A stretch of DNA of 35,736 nucleotides from Succinivibrio dextrinosolvens (GCF_900116345.1 NZ_FPAH01000030.1:1-35736), one strand, 5' to 3'; positions 9,599 to 18,590 are shown, counted from the stretch's first letter. Made by a program: numbers and translations. The notes: a model not told the origin generated them from the sequence alone.

Positions 9599-10348
9599 CT
9601 ACCTGTTTTTGAAGAATTCTCTTATCTGAGGGATTGGTTTGTGACCTCTTGATTCCAGAAAGTCCAGAACCTTATTTGGAGAGGTATTGAGAATCTGCTC
9701 TTCAGTAATGCCTGCATTTTTGATAATTTCAATTGAAGGCTCAAAATTACACATGTAATAACAGATATGGGCATCAGAGCCAATGGCAATTTTATTACCG
9801 ATTTTCTTTGCAAGTCTGGCAATCTCAACACAATTGTCATGAGAACCGAAACGGGTATTAACATCAGATGACGAATTGATTTCGATGGCTACATTGTGCT
9901 CTTTTGCAGCCAGAAGAACCTGTTCGTAATCACAAGGATAAGCAGCACAACCAGGATGGGAGATAACATCAACGTTGCCTGATTCAATTACCTTAAGATA
10001 CATTCTGGTGTGGGACTCTGCATCTGAAGGTGGGTTTGAAGGATGGAATCCTGCAAGCACAATATCCAGAACCTTATCCAGCTGGCTCTGAGTTACATCA
10101 ATATCTCCATTACAGTCAATGTTGGCTTCAATACCGCGTAGCACGGCTACGCCATCGCAGATCCTTGGAACAACCTTGAGATTGTTAAAATGCCAAGGAT
10201 GAGGACCATCTTCAAGAGCCGGACCATGATCTGTTGTGGCAAACATTACAATACCATTGTTCTTAGCATAGTTCACACATTCAACAATAGTTGAATAAGC
10301 ATGATCACTCGCAATGGTATGAGTGTGAAGATCAATAAAAAACTGCAT
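9599..10348 (-). CDS. ycdX: PHP-domain phosphatase YcdX family
   Basis: Metal-dependent phosphatase of the PHP superfamily, very like Escherichia coli YcdX in length (249 vs about 245 aa) and motifs. The metal ligands are visible: DLHTHT at 6-11, TDHGP at about 39-43 with the YcdX-specific HPWHF just after, GIEAN at about 72-76, ISHPG, and GSDAH near 190. The family binds a trinuclear zinc/metal centre; its natural substrate is not settled. The start is supported by AAGGT 8 bases upstream. The gene follows the HAD-Nudix gene by 19 bases and is the last of the rcsF-trmO-HAD/Nudix-ycdX series, which gathers phosphate-ester hydrolases in one transcript. Confidence 0.88.
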   Translation of the reverse strand: MQFFIDLHTHTIASDHAYSTIVECVNYAKNNGIVMFATTDHGPALEDGPHPWHFNNLKVVPRICDGVAVLRGIEANIDCNGDIDVTQSQLDKVLDIVLAGFHPSNPPSDAESHTRMYLKVIESGNVDVISHPGCAAYPCDYEQVLLAAKEHNVAIEINSSSDVNTRFGSHDNCVEIARLAKKIGNKIAIGSDAHICYYMCNFEPSIEIIKNAGITEEQILNTSPNKVLDFLESRGHKPIPQIREFFKNR

Positions 10349-10367
10349 AATTCTAACCTTTTGTGTT

Positions 10368-11657
10368 CTAATCTATTACTGGGACCCAGTTTTTACAGTT
10401 GAAGGCCTCGGCACACATTCTAATCTGTTCTGTTGTGGTTGTTCCAAGTCTAAGCATCTCATCAGAAACCTCGTCTATAGAGAAAAATCTTCTCTCAAGA
10501 GTTTCTGAATTTGGAGTAAATTCCCCTTCTCCTTCAAGGCAGACAGTAAAAGAGGCTAGTATATGGAACGGCTGAGAGGACTTGTTCCATTTACTCTTAT
10601 CAATCATTCCAACAAATTTAACCGGTTTGACCAGCATTCCAGCCTCTTCACGAACTTCCTTCAGGGTATTGGAAATAATAGATTCTGCTTCATCACACCA
10701 GCCCCCAGGAAGAGACCATAAACCATTTTTGGCCTCCCTAACCAGAAGTATCTGCCCCTTTTCATTGAAAACAGCAGCTCGGGTATCAATTTTTGGAGTG
10801 ATATATCCCTTATCCATGCAGATCACATCTTTGACTTTCTCAAAAGGAGTTTCAGTCATGGTTGAGATGATTTCGCAGGAGAGCTCGCGTAATCTTTCAA
10901 AACGCTCGATATCAAAAACATTGGTACAATAGGTAAGACCAATCTGACCTATTGCCTGGATTTCCTTGGCCCATTTATACCACTGAAAATTCATTTCATC
11001 CTGCATGAATACAGCCTTGATGATATCCCATGGATTCATAAAATAATGGGCACACCTGATTGAGCGTTTTAATCTAGAGCCCCAGACTGCAAGACCGAAA
11101 TCAACCCCTGAAGAATGAGCGCACTCAATATCAGACAGAGTGTCGCCAACAAAAAGTATTTCTTCCCTTCTAGCTCCGGTTATCTCCATGTATTTTAAGA
11201 TTGAATCAGGAGCAGGCTTAGGATTCTTCACATCAGAGGCACTTATTGAATAATTAAAGTAAGGCTTTAGCACAGTAGGCAGAGGAGAAGCAATCTCGCC
11301 AAGCACATTCTCGTAGGTTTTAGCTCTTGAAGTGACAATGCCAAGTTTTATCCCATTCTCATGCAGATACCTGATCACAGCAATAATACCGTCAAAAGGT
11401 TTGATTGAATCCTCATAAAGTTTTACGCGCTCAATCCAGGCATCCGATAAACGTTTGGTGTCCTCAAAAGGCAGATTCAGCTCTATACGAGTATTCTCTG
11501 CTGTTGAGCCCATAAATCTGGTTAGTGACTCATAGGTTTCATCCGTATCAGGACGTTCTGCCTTCAGCACATCATACAGTGCACTTGTATAGGCAAATTC
11601 AGTATTAAAAATGGTACCGTCTAAATCAAACAGTACATGAGAGTATCTTCCTAACAT
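10368..11657 (-). CDS. HAD phosphatase - Nudix hydrolase fusion protein
   Basis: Two hydrolases lie in one uninterrupted frame of 429 aa. Residues 1 to about 215 form a HAD-IA (phosphoglycolate-phosphatase-like) domain: motif I DLDGT (11-15), motif II at VTS (108-110), motif III Lys near NPKPAP (145-150), motif IV GDTLSD (171-176). Residues about 220-290 resemble the N-terminal domain of the ADP-ribose-pyrophosphatase-like Nudix group. Residues 290-415 form the Nudix domain with the box at 318-341 (G-x5-E-x7-KEVREEAGM), where Lys replaces the first Arg of the consensus REUXEE. A likely reading is sequential cleavage of a nucleoside-diphosphate-X and removal of a phosphate, but the substrate is unknown. 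The start overlaps the trmO end by a few bases, so the genes are coupled. A fusion is clear; its function is inference. Confidence 0.85.
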   Translation of the reverse strand: MLGRYSHVLFDLDGTIFNTEFAYTSALYDVLKAERPDTDETYESLTRFMGSTAENTRIELNLPFEDTKRLSDAWIERVKLYEDSIKPFDGIIAVIRYLHENGIKLGIVTSRAKTYENVLGEIASPLPTVLKPYFNYSISASDVKNPKPAPDSILKYMEITGARREEILFVGDTLSDIECAHSSGVDFGLAVWGSRLKRSIRCAHYFMNPWDIIKAVFMQDEMNFQWYKWAKEIQAIGQIGLTYCTNVFDIERFERLRELSCEIISTMTETPFEKVKDVICMDKGYITPKIDTRAAVFNEKGQILLVREAKNGLWSLPGGWCDEAESIISNTLKEVREEAGMLVKPVKFVGMIDKSKWNKSSQPFHILASFTVCLEGEGEFTPNSETLERRFFSIDEVSDEMLRLGTTTTEQIRMCAEAFNCKNWVPVID

Positions 11658-12367
11658 GAAGGATCTCCATTAGCATCTACACCGAAAACGTGAATTCTGC
11701 TGTCTTTAACTCTGAAACTGATGGAAAAACTGTAGATTTTGACTACATAAACCTTATCATCAGTTGCGTCCTTATATGCGGGACGGGGATCCTGAGATAA
11801 AGTCTGACATACAGCTCTGAATTTCTGTTCTCCTAGAGTTTTTAATACAGATTCAGTATCATTCTCAAAGAGTACCTCAAACATAGGAGGAGGTGCACTT
11901 GCAAATCCCCCTACCGCTTCAGGGACACTGTCGACAAAAGGAATATAAGGCTTGATATCAATAATCGGTGTATTATCTACCAGATCAGCACCTAAAACTT
12001 CAAGGCTAACCTTGCCCTTCTCGCGTATAACTCTGTGAATCTTTAAAATAGAAAGGCCTAAACGGTTAGGTCGGAATGGAGATCTGGTTGCAAAAACACC
12101 TACGGAGACATTTCCACCAAGACGAGGAGGTCTTACCTTTGGCTTAAATTTCTTATAGTCAATCTTGTCAAAAAGAAAAATCGCATGAATATGAGAAAAC
12201 CCGTCTATACCTTCAAAAGCAAGTTCATCATTGTAAGGAGGGTAAAACTCAATCACAGAAACAGCATCAGGAGCTAAGCCTGGCTGTCTGGGAACGGCAA
12301 ATTTCTCCTTATAGGGACTTCTTATAAAACCTATTGGAGAAATGGATAATTCATTATTTTCTGTCAT
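11651..12367 (-). CDS. trmO: tRNA m6t6A37 methyltransferase TrmO
   Basis: TrmO (TsaA/YaeB) methylates N6-threonylcarbamoyladenosine at position 37 of certain threonine tRNAs using S-adenosylmethionine. The family pattern is plain: SPIGFIRSPYKEKF (10-23), PRQPGL (26-31), GFSHIHAIFLF (56-66), GVFATRSPFRPNRLG in the middle, then GADLVDNTPIIDIKPYIP. The length of 238 aa matches the E. coli protein (235). ATG at 12367 is chosen over an in-frame TTG two codons upstream; it overlaps the rcsF stop by 14 bases. The rcsF-trmO pairing is also found in enterics, which supports both names. Confidence 0.93.
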   Translation of the reverse strand: MTENNELSISPIGFIRSPYKEKFAVPRQPGLAPDAVSVIEFYPPYNDELAFEGIDGFSHIHAIFLFDKIDYKKFKPKVRPPRLGGNVSVGVFATRSPFRPNRLGLSILKIHRVIREKGKVSLEVLGADLVDNTPIIDIKPYIPFVDSVPEAVGGFASAPPPMFEVLFENDTESVLKTLGEQKFRAVCQTLSQDPRPAYKDATDDKVYVVKIYSFSISFRVKDSRIHVFGVDANGDPSC

Positions 12368-12725
12368 TAACAATCAGAGCATCAGCATAGCAGGTTACTG
12401 AGACCTTACATGCAGGAGTGTTTGTTAATGTCACACACTTGCCAAACTTGATAGCGTTTGCTCCAAGATCAACAGCTTTCAGACGAGCATCGGTTCTTGC
12501 CTTAACCTCTGTTGCAACATCATCTCTTTCATTGATCTGACAGGAAAGTCCGCTTACCACTCCAAGAGAGCGGTTAGGAACACCAGCAAGCTCTTCCTCA
12601 GAGTATTCTGTAACAGCAGATGGCTTAAAATACTCTTTGAAGTTGGATGGATTTAAATTGCTCTTAAATTCGTAATTAGAACAGGCAGATAGCAATAAAG
12701 CTGCCAGAACATATATGTATTTCAT
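12354..12725 (-). CDS. rcsF: Envelope-stress lipoprotein RcsF
   Basis: Outer-membrane lipoprotein that senses envelope damage and signals to the Rcs phosphorelay in enterics. Lipobox LLSA-C (Cys15), then a short linker, then the compact domain. Four cysteines at 62, 97, 106 and 112 have spacing 35-9-6, the same as the four disulfide-forming cysteines in E. coli RcsF. LGxVSGxSCQ and ACKVSVTCYADAL are also shared. It stands next to trmO, as in enterics. Whether this organism has the rest of the Rcs pathway cannot be seen here. Confidence 0.88.
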   Translation of the reverse strand: MKYIYVLAALLLSACSNYEFKSNLNPSNFKEYFKPSAVTEYSEEELAGVPNRSLGVVSGLSCQINERDDVATEVKARTDARLKAVDLGANAIKFGKCVTLTNTPACKVSVTCYADALIVNDRK

Positions 12726-12742
12726 AAATTATCCGGATTAAA

Positions 12743-12763
12743 AAGGCAGGTAAGACCTGCCTT
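12743..12763 (-). terminator. Intrinsic terminator after gltX
   Basis: A perfect 9-bp stem, AAGGCAGGT with ACCTGCCTT around a 3-base loop, is followed on the minus strand by a short T-run (CTTTTTAAT). It lies between the gltX stop and the rcsF start, so it separates gltX from the rcsF operon or lets some transcript through. Confidence 0.75.
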
Positions 12764-12771
12764 GATCATAA

Positions 12772-14175
12772 TTAAGCACTGAAGTGCTCGATAGCTTTTT
12801 GAATTCTAGATAAAGTACGCTCTCTGCCTACCAGAATCATGGTATCACCGATGCCAGGAGACATTGCGGAGCCGGTAACAGCGATACGCAGAGGCTGACC
12901 AACCTTACCCATACCAATCTCACGCTTAGCAGCAACGTTCTCTAAAACCTTGTCAATGGACTGAGCATTCCAGTCTGCCAATGACTTAAGAGCCTCAAGA
13001 GAATCCTTAAGCACATCAACAGAGCCTTCCTTAATCCATTTCTTAACACCCGCAGGATCATACTCTGCAATATCCTGATAATAGCAGGCAGCCTTCTGGG
13101 CCATTTCCTTTAGAGTATGAGTTCTCTCGCAGTAGTTGCGAACAACTTCCTCTGGCTTTGGACCATTTGAAAGATCGGTAATACCGATTCTGTTCAGATG
13201 CCATACAAGTTCCTTAGCAACCTGCTCTGCAGGAAGAGTCTTCATGTAATGAGCATTCAGCCATTCAAGTTTCTTGGTGTTAAAGCCAGATGCAGACTTG
13301 GTAATAGCATCTAAGGTAAACAGATCAATCATTTCCTGGCGGGTAAAGATTTCCTGATCACCGTGAGACCAGCCAAGACGTACCAGATAGTTAACCAGAG
13401 CCTCTGGCAGATAGCCATCCTCACGATACTGCATTACTGAAACAGCGCCGTGACGCTTGGAAAGCTTGGCACCGTCGTCACCAAGAATCATTGCCAGGTG
13501 GCAGAATACAGGAACAGGAGCACCTAAAGCCTTGTAAAGGTTTATCTGACGAGGAGTGTTGTTAACATGATCATCACCACGAATTACATGAGTAATGCCC
13601 ATATCCCAGTCATCAACAACCACGCAGAAATTATAGGTTGGGGTACCGTCTGAACGCTGGATGATCAGATCATCTAGCTCACTGTTCTTAACCTCGATGT
13701 GACCCTTAACCATATCGTCAAAAGCAACGATACCGTCATCAGGGTTACGGAAACGAATTACATATGGCTCGTCAGGAGCATGTTCTGAATGGTCATCTCT
13801 GCAGTGACCATCATAACGAGGTTTCTGACCGTTCTTCATCTGCTCTTCACGCATCTGTTCCAGACGTTCTTTTGAGCAGTAGCACTTATATGCCTTGCCT
13901 TCCTTTAAAAGCTGGTCAATAACTTCGCGATATCTGTCAAAGCGTTTGGTCTGATAGTATGGACCTTCATCCCACTTTAAATCGATCCATTTCATGGACT
14001 CGATAATCGCATCGATAGCTTCCTGAGTAGAGCGTTCTCTATCGGTATCCTCAATACGTAAAACAAACTCACCCTTACAGTGTTGAGCATATAGCCAAGA
14101 GAATAATGCAGTTCTAGCGCCACCTACATGCAGAAAGCCGGTTGGAGATGGTGCAAATCTGGTTTTAACAGTCAT
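12772..14175 (-). CDS. gltX: Glutamyl-tRNA synthetase
   Basis: Charges tRNA-Glu with glutamate. A 467-aa class I synthetase when started at the ATG at 14175, where [13 protein letters not shown] is the normal N-terminus; the frame's extra 13 upstream codons are not family sequence. The HIGH-type motif is [11 protein letters not shown] (9-19) and the KMSKS-type motif is KLSKRHG (237-243). The zinc-site cysteines CYC (98, 100) and Cys125 fall at the same numbers as in E. coli GltX, with a nearby His. This suggests the true GltX rather than a YadB-type paralogue, and the C-terminal anticodon-binding part is complete. It is followed by a strong terminator. The aldo/keto reductase upstream is probably separate. 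Confidence 0.96.
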   Translation of the reverse strand: MTVKTRFAPSPTGFLHVGGARTALFSWLYAQHCKGEFVLRIEDTDRERSTQEAIDAIIESMKWIDLKWDEGPYYQTKRFDRYREVIDQLLKEGKAYKCYCSKERLEQMREEQMKNGQKPRYDGHCRDDHSEHAPDEPYVIRFRNPDDGIVAFDDMVKGHIEVKNSELDDLIIQRSDGTPTYNFCVVVDDWDMGITHVIRGDDHVNNTPRQINLYKALGAPVPVFCHLAMILGDDGAKLSKRHGAVSVMQYREDGYLPEALVNYLVRLGWSHGDQEIFTRQEMIDLFTLDAITKSASGFNTKKLEWLNAHYMKTLPAEQVAKELVWHLNRIGITDLSNGPKPEEVVRNYCERTHTLKEMAQKAACYYQDIAEYDPAGVKKWIKEGSVDVLKDSLEALKSLADWNAQSIDKVLENVAAKREIGMGKVGQPLRIAVTGSAMSPGIGDTMILVGRERTLSRIQKAIEHFSA

Positions 14176-14245
14176 GATTAATTCCCATATAAAAAATTTG
14201 CACCATTCTATCACAAATAGGTATATATGGGCTCAAAATCACAAT

Positions 14246-15124
14246 TTAAAAATCACCTACTTTTGCACTTGGAATAGATAAATCAGGATGCTGTCCTGAC
14301 CAGCCAGTCTTTTCAGCGATTCCTCGCAGAGCGAACAAATCCTGTTCTGTAAGCTTGAAATCAAACAGAGACAGGTTGTCTTTAAGTCTCTCCTTTGAGG
14401 AAGACTTAACCAGAGGAAGAACATTGTGAGCCAGACAGAAACTCAATAGAACCTTTGCAGTACTTACATTATGAGTCTTAGCAATCTCCTCAACAACAGG
14501 GTGGTTTAATAGAGCACCACGCCCCAGAGGAGACCAGGCTTCAACCACAATTGAATGGCGCTGACAGTAATCAACAGTGCCAGTCTGCATATAGCCAGGA
14601 TGGAACTCTATCTGATTAACTACAGGTTTTTCTGAACAGGAACGGATGACATCAAAGTGCTGAGGAAGGAAATTTGATACGCCGATTGATTTAACCTTAC
14701 CTTCCTGCTTCAGAAAAATAAAGGTATTCCATGCCAGAAACAGGTGCTCCTCCCAGTCTTCATCAGTTTCATTAACACGTGGCCAGTGAATCAGAAGCAG
14801 ATCAAGATAGTCAGTTCCCAGAGCATGAAGAGTTCGGTCAAAGGATTTTCTGATATCCCCGGGAGCCATATCATCTTTCCAGACTTTACTGGTTAGAAAG
14901 AATTCATCTCTTGAAACACCTGATTCCTTAACAGCCTTTCCAAGAATTTCCTCGGAACCGTACAGGGATGCCGTATCAAAATGCCTGTATCCAAGATCAA
15001 TGGCAGTCTTAATTATCCCCTGCCCTTTTTTATTGTTATCAAGTCCAAAAGTTCCAAAGCCAATGCATGGGATTTTATTTCCGTCAGAAAGAAGAAAAGT
15101 ATCATCAGAACTAGAGAGTTTCAT
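14246..15124 (-). CDS. Aldo/keto reductase (2,5-diketogluconate reductase-like)
   Basis: NAD(P)H-dependent reductase of carbonyl compounds, with a TIM-barrel fold and 292 aa. The catalytic tetrad is visible: Asp50 and Tyr55 (in FDTASLYGS), Lys80 (TSK), His113 (LLIHWP). The cofactor-binding end KSSSKERLKDNLSLFDF is typical for AKR5-type enzymes such as DkgA/DkgB. The physiological substrate cannot be read from the sequence; methylglyoxal or keto sugars are common in this group. The start has an AAGGTG-like ribosome site. It lies head to head with ptsI, about 320 bases apart. Confidence 0.88.
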   Translation of the reverse strand: MKLSSSDDTFLLSDGNKIPCIGFGTFGLDNNKKGQGIIKTAIDLGYRHFDTASLYGSEEILGKAVKESGVSRDEFFLTSKVWKDDMAPGDIRKSFDRTLHALGTDYLDLLLIHWPRVNETDEDWEEHLFLAWNTFIFLKQEGKVKSIGVSNFLPQHFDVIRSCSEKPVVNQIEFHPGYMQTGTVDYCQRHSIVVEAWSPLGRGALLNHPVVEEIAKTHNVSTAKVLLSFCLAHNVLPLVKSSSKERLKDNLSLFDFKLTEQDLFALRGIAEKTGWSGQHPDLSIPSAKVGDF

Positions 15125-15371
15125 AAAGCACCTTATGTAATAAATTCTTTTGAAGTATTGTCTAATTATTGCTGATACAGAAAAAACGTAAATCGCTTTT
15201 CTGACTAATTAAAAAAATGGTCACATTCTTTATTTGGATTTTTTGACAAAGATTCTGATTTTATTTTGTCCAGTATATTAAACATCACCCCCGTCATTAT
15301 CCCCAAAATACGAATAAAAATGATATTCAACTTTGTTTTGTATACAGTTTTTTCTGATTTAGAGCTGTATC

Positions 15372-15401
15372 TGATTGCAAACCACTTTTAAAATGTATAA
15401 T
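15372..15401 (+). promoter_or_regulatory. Probable ptsI promoter
   Basis: A perfect TATAAT lies at 15396-15401, with TTGCAA at 15375-15380 as a weak -35 (15-base spacer) or TGATTG at 15372 (18-base spacer). The predicted start near 15408 leaves a short leader before the ptsI ribosome site. The region further upstream (15125-15370) is AT-rich with no recognised gene. Confidence 0.5.
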
Positions 15402-15442
15402 TTAAAAAAACCTACAACTGTCAGCAGGAAAATGGTGATATT

Positions 15443-17101
15443 TTGAACGCAAAGCATCACAACCTTACATTAAAAGGTACAACAGCAAACAAAGGAATAG
15501 CTTTTGGAAAAATCAGTTTTCTCAAAAGAGTAGCATCTGAATTCGATAAAGTTACAGTCAGAAACGTCACAGTGGAATGTCAGCGCTTTGAGAAAGCCCG
15601 ACAGCACGCTATAACCCAGCTTACCGCCCTTTACGAAGCTTCCCTCGAAAAATTAGGTGAACAGAATGCGGTACTGTTTCAGATCCATCAGATGATGCTG
15701 GATGATCCAGACTACGTTTCCTCTATCAACGATGTCATCAGAAAAGAGAAAGCAAACGCAGAATACGCTGTCCATAAAGTCGCATTACGCTTTGAAAAAC
15801 AGTTTTTAGAGATGGACAATGACTACATGAGAGGAAGAGCCTCTGATGTCATTGATATCTCACGCCGTGTCAACGAAATTCTGATGATGCATGCCGGAAA
15901 AATCAAAAGAAAAGGAATTTCCTTTGAAAGTGACGGCCCGGTTATTCTGGCAACCGACGATCTGGCTCCATCAGAAACAGTTCAGCTTGATCAGCATACT
16001 GTTACAGGAATCATCACCACAAAGGGGTCCGACAGATCACATACAGCAATTTTTGCCAGAACCATGGGAATTCCTACAGTTGTATGTATAGGAAACAAAC
16101 TTACCAAACGTTATGAAGGAAAGTTTGCAATTATTGATGCAAATTCAGGAACGGTCTACATTGATCCTGATGAAGAAACCATCCTGAAATTCACTGAAAT
16201 CAAAAAAACAGATGATGCCCAGCATTCACATCTTGAAGAATTTCGTGGTGTTCAGACTAAAACCAGATCTGGTCGTAAAATCAGGCTTTATGCAAACTCA
16301 GGTTCACTCTCGGATATAGATCTCGTTAAAGCATCTGATGCTGAGGGTATAGGTCTGTTCAGAAGTGAATATATCTATCTGCAGTCTAAGGACTACCCAA
16401 CCGAAGATGAACAGTTTGAAATCTATAAAGAAGTGCTCAAAGGCATGGGAGATAAAAAGGTTATCATAAGAACTCTGGATATTGGTGCAGATAAAACCGC
16501 AGAGTATTTTATGCTCAAGCCAGAGGATAATCCGGCCATGGGACTTAGAGCAATCAGACTGTGCCTAAGCAATAAGGCTCTTTTTAAAACTCAGCTTCGA
16601 GCTCTTTACAGAGCATCAGTTTTCGGCAATCTATCAATCATGGTTCCTATGATTACGTCAGTTGAAGAGGTTACTGAAACCAAAAAGATTATAGAGAATG
16701 TGAAAAAGGAACTTTCAGAACAGGGATTTGAATACAAAGATGAAGTTGAGTTCGGCATCATGATTGAAACACCTGCTGCGGCTTTAATCTCGGACGAACT
16801 GGCTCCTTACGTGGATTTCTTCAGCATTGGAACCAATGATCTGACACAGTTCACACTGGCCGCAGACAGACAGAATGCCGATCTGGTTAAATACCTCAAT
16901 CCATACCACCACTCAGTTGTTCGACTTATTGAAATGACAATTCAAAATGGTCATGCTGCCGGTATCTGGGTAGGTATCTGCGGTGAGCTGGCATCCGATG
17001 AAAACTTCCTAGGAAAACTGATTCAGCTGGGAATTGATGAAATGTCGGTTGTACCATCAAGTGTATTAACCATCAGAGCAAAGATTGCAACTCTAGGCTA
17101 A
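15443..17101 (+). CDS. ptsI: PTS enzyme I (phosphoenolpyruvate-protein phosphotransferase)
   Basis: Transfers phosphate from phosphoenolpyruvate to HPr, the first step of PTS sugar uptake. The length of 552 aa is slightly short of the usual 570-575. The phospho-His is His200 in KGSDRSHTAIFARTMGIP, and the PEP-binding parts are LFRSEYIYL, IRTLDIGADK, EFGIMIETPAA, IGTNDLTQF and the active Cys in GICGELASD. The start appears to be TTG at 15443: no in-frame ATG or GTG is nearby, and GGTGA lies just upstream. ptsH and crr are not next to it, unlike the common ptsHI-crr operon. The next gene is a DUF1537-type protein, an unusual neighbour. It lacks the GAF or NPr domains of nitrogen-type EI. Confidence 0.9.
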   Translation: MNAKHHNLTLKGTTANKGIAFGKISFLKRVASEFDKVTVRNVTVECQRFEKARQHAITQLTALYEASLEKLGEQNAVLFQIHQMMLDDPDYVSSINDVIRKEKANAEYAVHKVALRFEKQFLEMDNDYMRGRASDVIDISRRVNEILMMHAGKIKRKGISFESDGPVILATDDLAPSETVQLDQHTVTGIITTKGSDRSHTAIFARTMGIPTVVCIGNKLTKRYEGKFAIIDANSGTVYIDPDEETILKFTEIKKTDDAQHSHLEEFRGVQTKTRSGRKIRLYANSGSLSDIDLVKASDAEGIGLFRSEYIYLQSKDYPTEDEQFEIYKEVLKGMGDKKVIIRTLDIGADKTAEYFMLKPEDNPAMGLRAIRLCLSNKALFKTQLRALYRASVFGNLSIMVPMITSVEEVTETKKIIENVKKELSEQGFEYKDEVEFGIMIETPAAALISDELAPYVDFFSIGTNDLTQFTLAADRQNADLVKYLNPYHHSVVRLIEMTIQNGHAAGIWVGICGELASDENFLGKLIQLGIDEMSVVPSSVLTIRAKIATLG

Positions 17102-17134
17102 AACAAAAATATTATTTGTACCGACGATAAAGAT

Positions 17135-17194
17135 TAACCGCCCGATTCACAAAATAAACAGATTTAATCAAATAGATACAGGGAATCGGGTTAA
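17135..17194 (+). other. Inverted repeat abutting the ribosome site of the next gene
   Basis: CCCGATTC (17141-17148) pairs with GAATCGGG (17183-17190). Pairing extends through TTAAC/GTTAA if a 3-base bulge is allowed. The right arm ends against the AAAGGAG ribosome site of the following gene. The loop is long (34 bases), so it may be a leader structure or a protein-binding site rather than a terminator. Confidence 0.35.
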
Positions 17195-17205
17195 AGGAGA
17201 TAAAA

Positions 17206-18528
17206 ATGCCTCAATGTATAGTTATTGCTGATGAGATTACAGGCGGAAGCGCTGTTGGAGCAATGCTTGAAAAAAACGGGACATCAGTGTGCTCTCTTAT
17301 GAATGCCCGAGGACTAAAAGATCCGCTCACTGCAGATTACGACTGTCTGGTCTACTCTACCAACTCAAGAAACCTAACTGATCAGCAGAGCTATCAGATG
17401 GTGTTCTCTGCCGCTAGGTTGTTAAAGTCAGATGAAGTAAAAATCTACGCCAAAAGAATTGATCCTGCAATGAGAGGCAATACCTGTGCTGAAACTGTAG
17501 CCCTTTTAGATGCTCTAGGTGATAGCGACAGAGTTGCAATTGTGGTTCCAGGATTCCCTGCTCTTAAGAGAACCAATGTTGGCGGTTATATTCTGGTTGA
17601 CGGTAAGCCTCTACAGAAATCTCTTGCAGGTCTTGAAGATCTGTTCCCTGCAGAAACCGGACGTGTAGCAGATCTTTTTACTGAAAAATTCCAGTATAAG
17701 GCAGAGGCTCTTCATTTAAAGGAATACCTAAAAGGAACAGAAAACCTTGCCAATACCATTAAAAAAATGGCAAAAAAAGGTGTAAGAGCCATCGTGCTAG
17801 ATTGTACCTCTCAGGAAGATATCAACATGATTGCAGATGCTGTTCTGCTTTCCGGGATTAAGTTTATCGCAGTAGATCCAGGTCCTTTTACAGCAACTCT
17901 TGCAAGAAAGGTAATGAGACCTAAGAAAGTTGCAAAACAGGCCTCAGAGACCAAAATCTTTGGAATCGTAGGTGGAGTTAATCCGCTGATTTCAGCTCAG
18001 GTAGAACAGTTACGCCTTGAAGAGAAGGTTCTGATTGTAATGGTAAGAAACCTTGAGCTTTTAGAAGATCTTCAGAGAAGAAATGCTGAGATAAACCGCG
18101 TGGTTGATGAAATAGTTACTAAATTCAACAGTTTTACCATCGCATTTGCAGTATCAGACAATATGGAGATCAACAATCAGCTGGTACCTGAATATCAGGA
18201 GATGCTCCTAAAAACCAACAGAACACAGGCCGAGGCTATTGATATTATTGCTACCGCCTATGGACAGATTGTCGCCAAAGTTCTTGAAAAACGACCTGAT
18301 ATCAAGGCGTTATACACAAAAGGAGCTGAATTCACAGTGGCAACCTGCAGAGAATTAAAGTCAATGGGACTAAAGATTCTAGGACAGGTTCTTCCGTTAA
18401 CCTGTTATGGTGAAATGATAGACGGAGATTATGCAGGATTAAAATGTGTAACCTCAGCCTCATCTGCAACTGATACAAACACTATCACCGACAGTATTCA
18501 GTATCTAAAGAGAAAACTTACAATTTAA
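17206..18528 (+). CDS. Divergent four-carbon acid sugar kinase-like protein (DUF1537)
   Basis: The N-terminal half resembles the DUF1537 / OtnK-DtnK group, which phosphorylates four-carbon sugar acids: IVIADEITGG (5-14) for the usual IADDLTGA, KRIDPAMRGN (83-92) for K-x-D-S-T-x-R-G, and VVPGFPALKRTNVGGYILVDG (113-133). The C-terminal nucleotide domain is only distantly recognisable: KGAEFTVA (372-379) stands where GGDTA is expected, GQVLPLTCYG (393-402) for GEVxPGVP, and TSASSATD (416-423) for the K-x-GGFG motif. Length 440 aa is normal. It may be a kinase with altered substrates or a protein that lost kinase activity. It follows ptsI by 104 bases with its own strong AAAGGAG site and ends before a terminator. 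Confidence 0.65.
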   Translation: MPQCIVIADEITGGSAVGAMLEKNGTSVCSLMNARGLKDPLTADYDCLVYSTNSRNLTDQQSYQMVFSAARLLKSDEVKIYAKRIDPAMRGNTCAETVALLDALGDSDRVAIVVPGFPALKRTNVGGYILVDGKPLQKSLAGLEDLFPAETGRVADLFTEKFQYKAEALHLKEYLKGTENLANTIKKMAKKGVRAIVLDCTSQEDINMIADAVLLSGIKFIAVDPGPFTATLARKVMRPKKVAKQASETKIFGIVGGVNPLISAQVEQLRLEEKVLIVMVRNLELLEDLQRRNAEINRVVDEIVTKFNSFTIAFAVSDNMEINNQLVPEYQEMLLKTNRTQAEAIDIIATAYGQIVAKVLEKRPDIKALYTKGAEFTVATCRELKSMGLKILGQVLPLTCYGEMIDGDYAGLKCVTSASSATDTNTITDSIQYLKRKLTI

Positions 18529-18551
18529 AAATTGAGCGATTTTTCTTTTAG

Positions 18552-18590
18552 TCCATGTTGGAAACCGTCACCAACCAACATGGATTTATT
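18552..18590 (+). terminator. Intrinsic terminator after the DUF1537 gene
   Basis: A perfect 10-bp stem TCCATGTTGG (18552-18561) with CCAACATGGA (18575-18584) has a 13-base loop and a TTTATT tail. It ends the ptsI-side transcript before the tRNA gene. Confidence 0.6.

Noticed and set aside
14176-14214. Upstream extension of gltX
   Set aside because: Extra 13 residues are not family sequence and the ATG at 14175 gives the standard N-terminus.
15243-15279. TTGACA at 15243 as the ptsI -35 box
   Set aside because: No -10 at a workable distance: TATATT is 25 bases away and TATTTT only 13; the TATAAT at 15396 is better.
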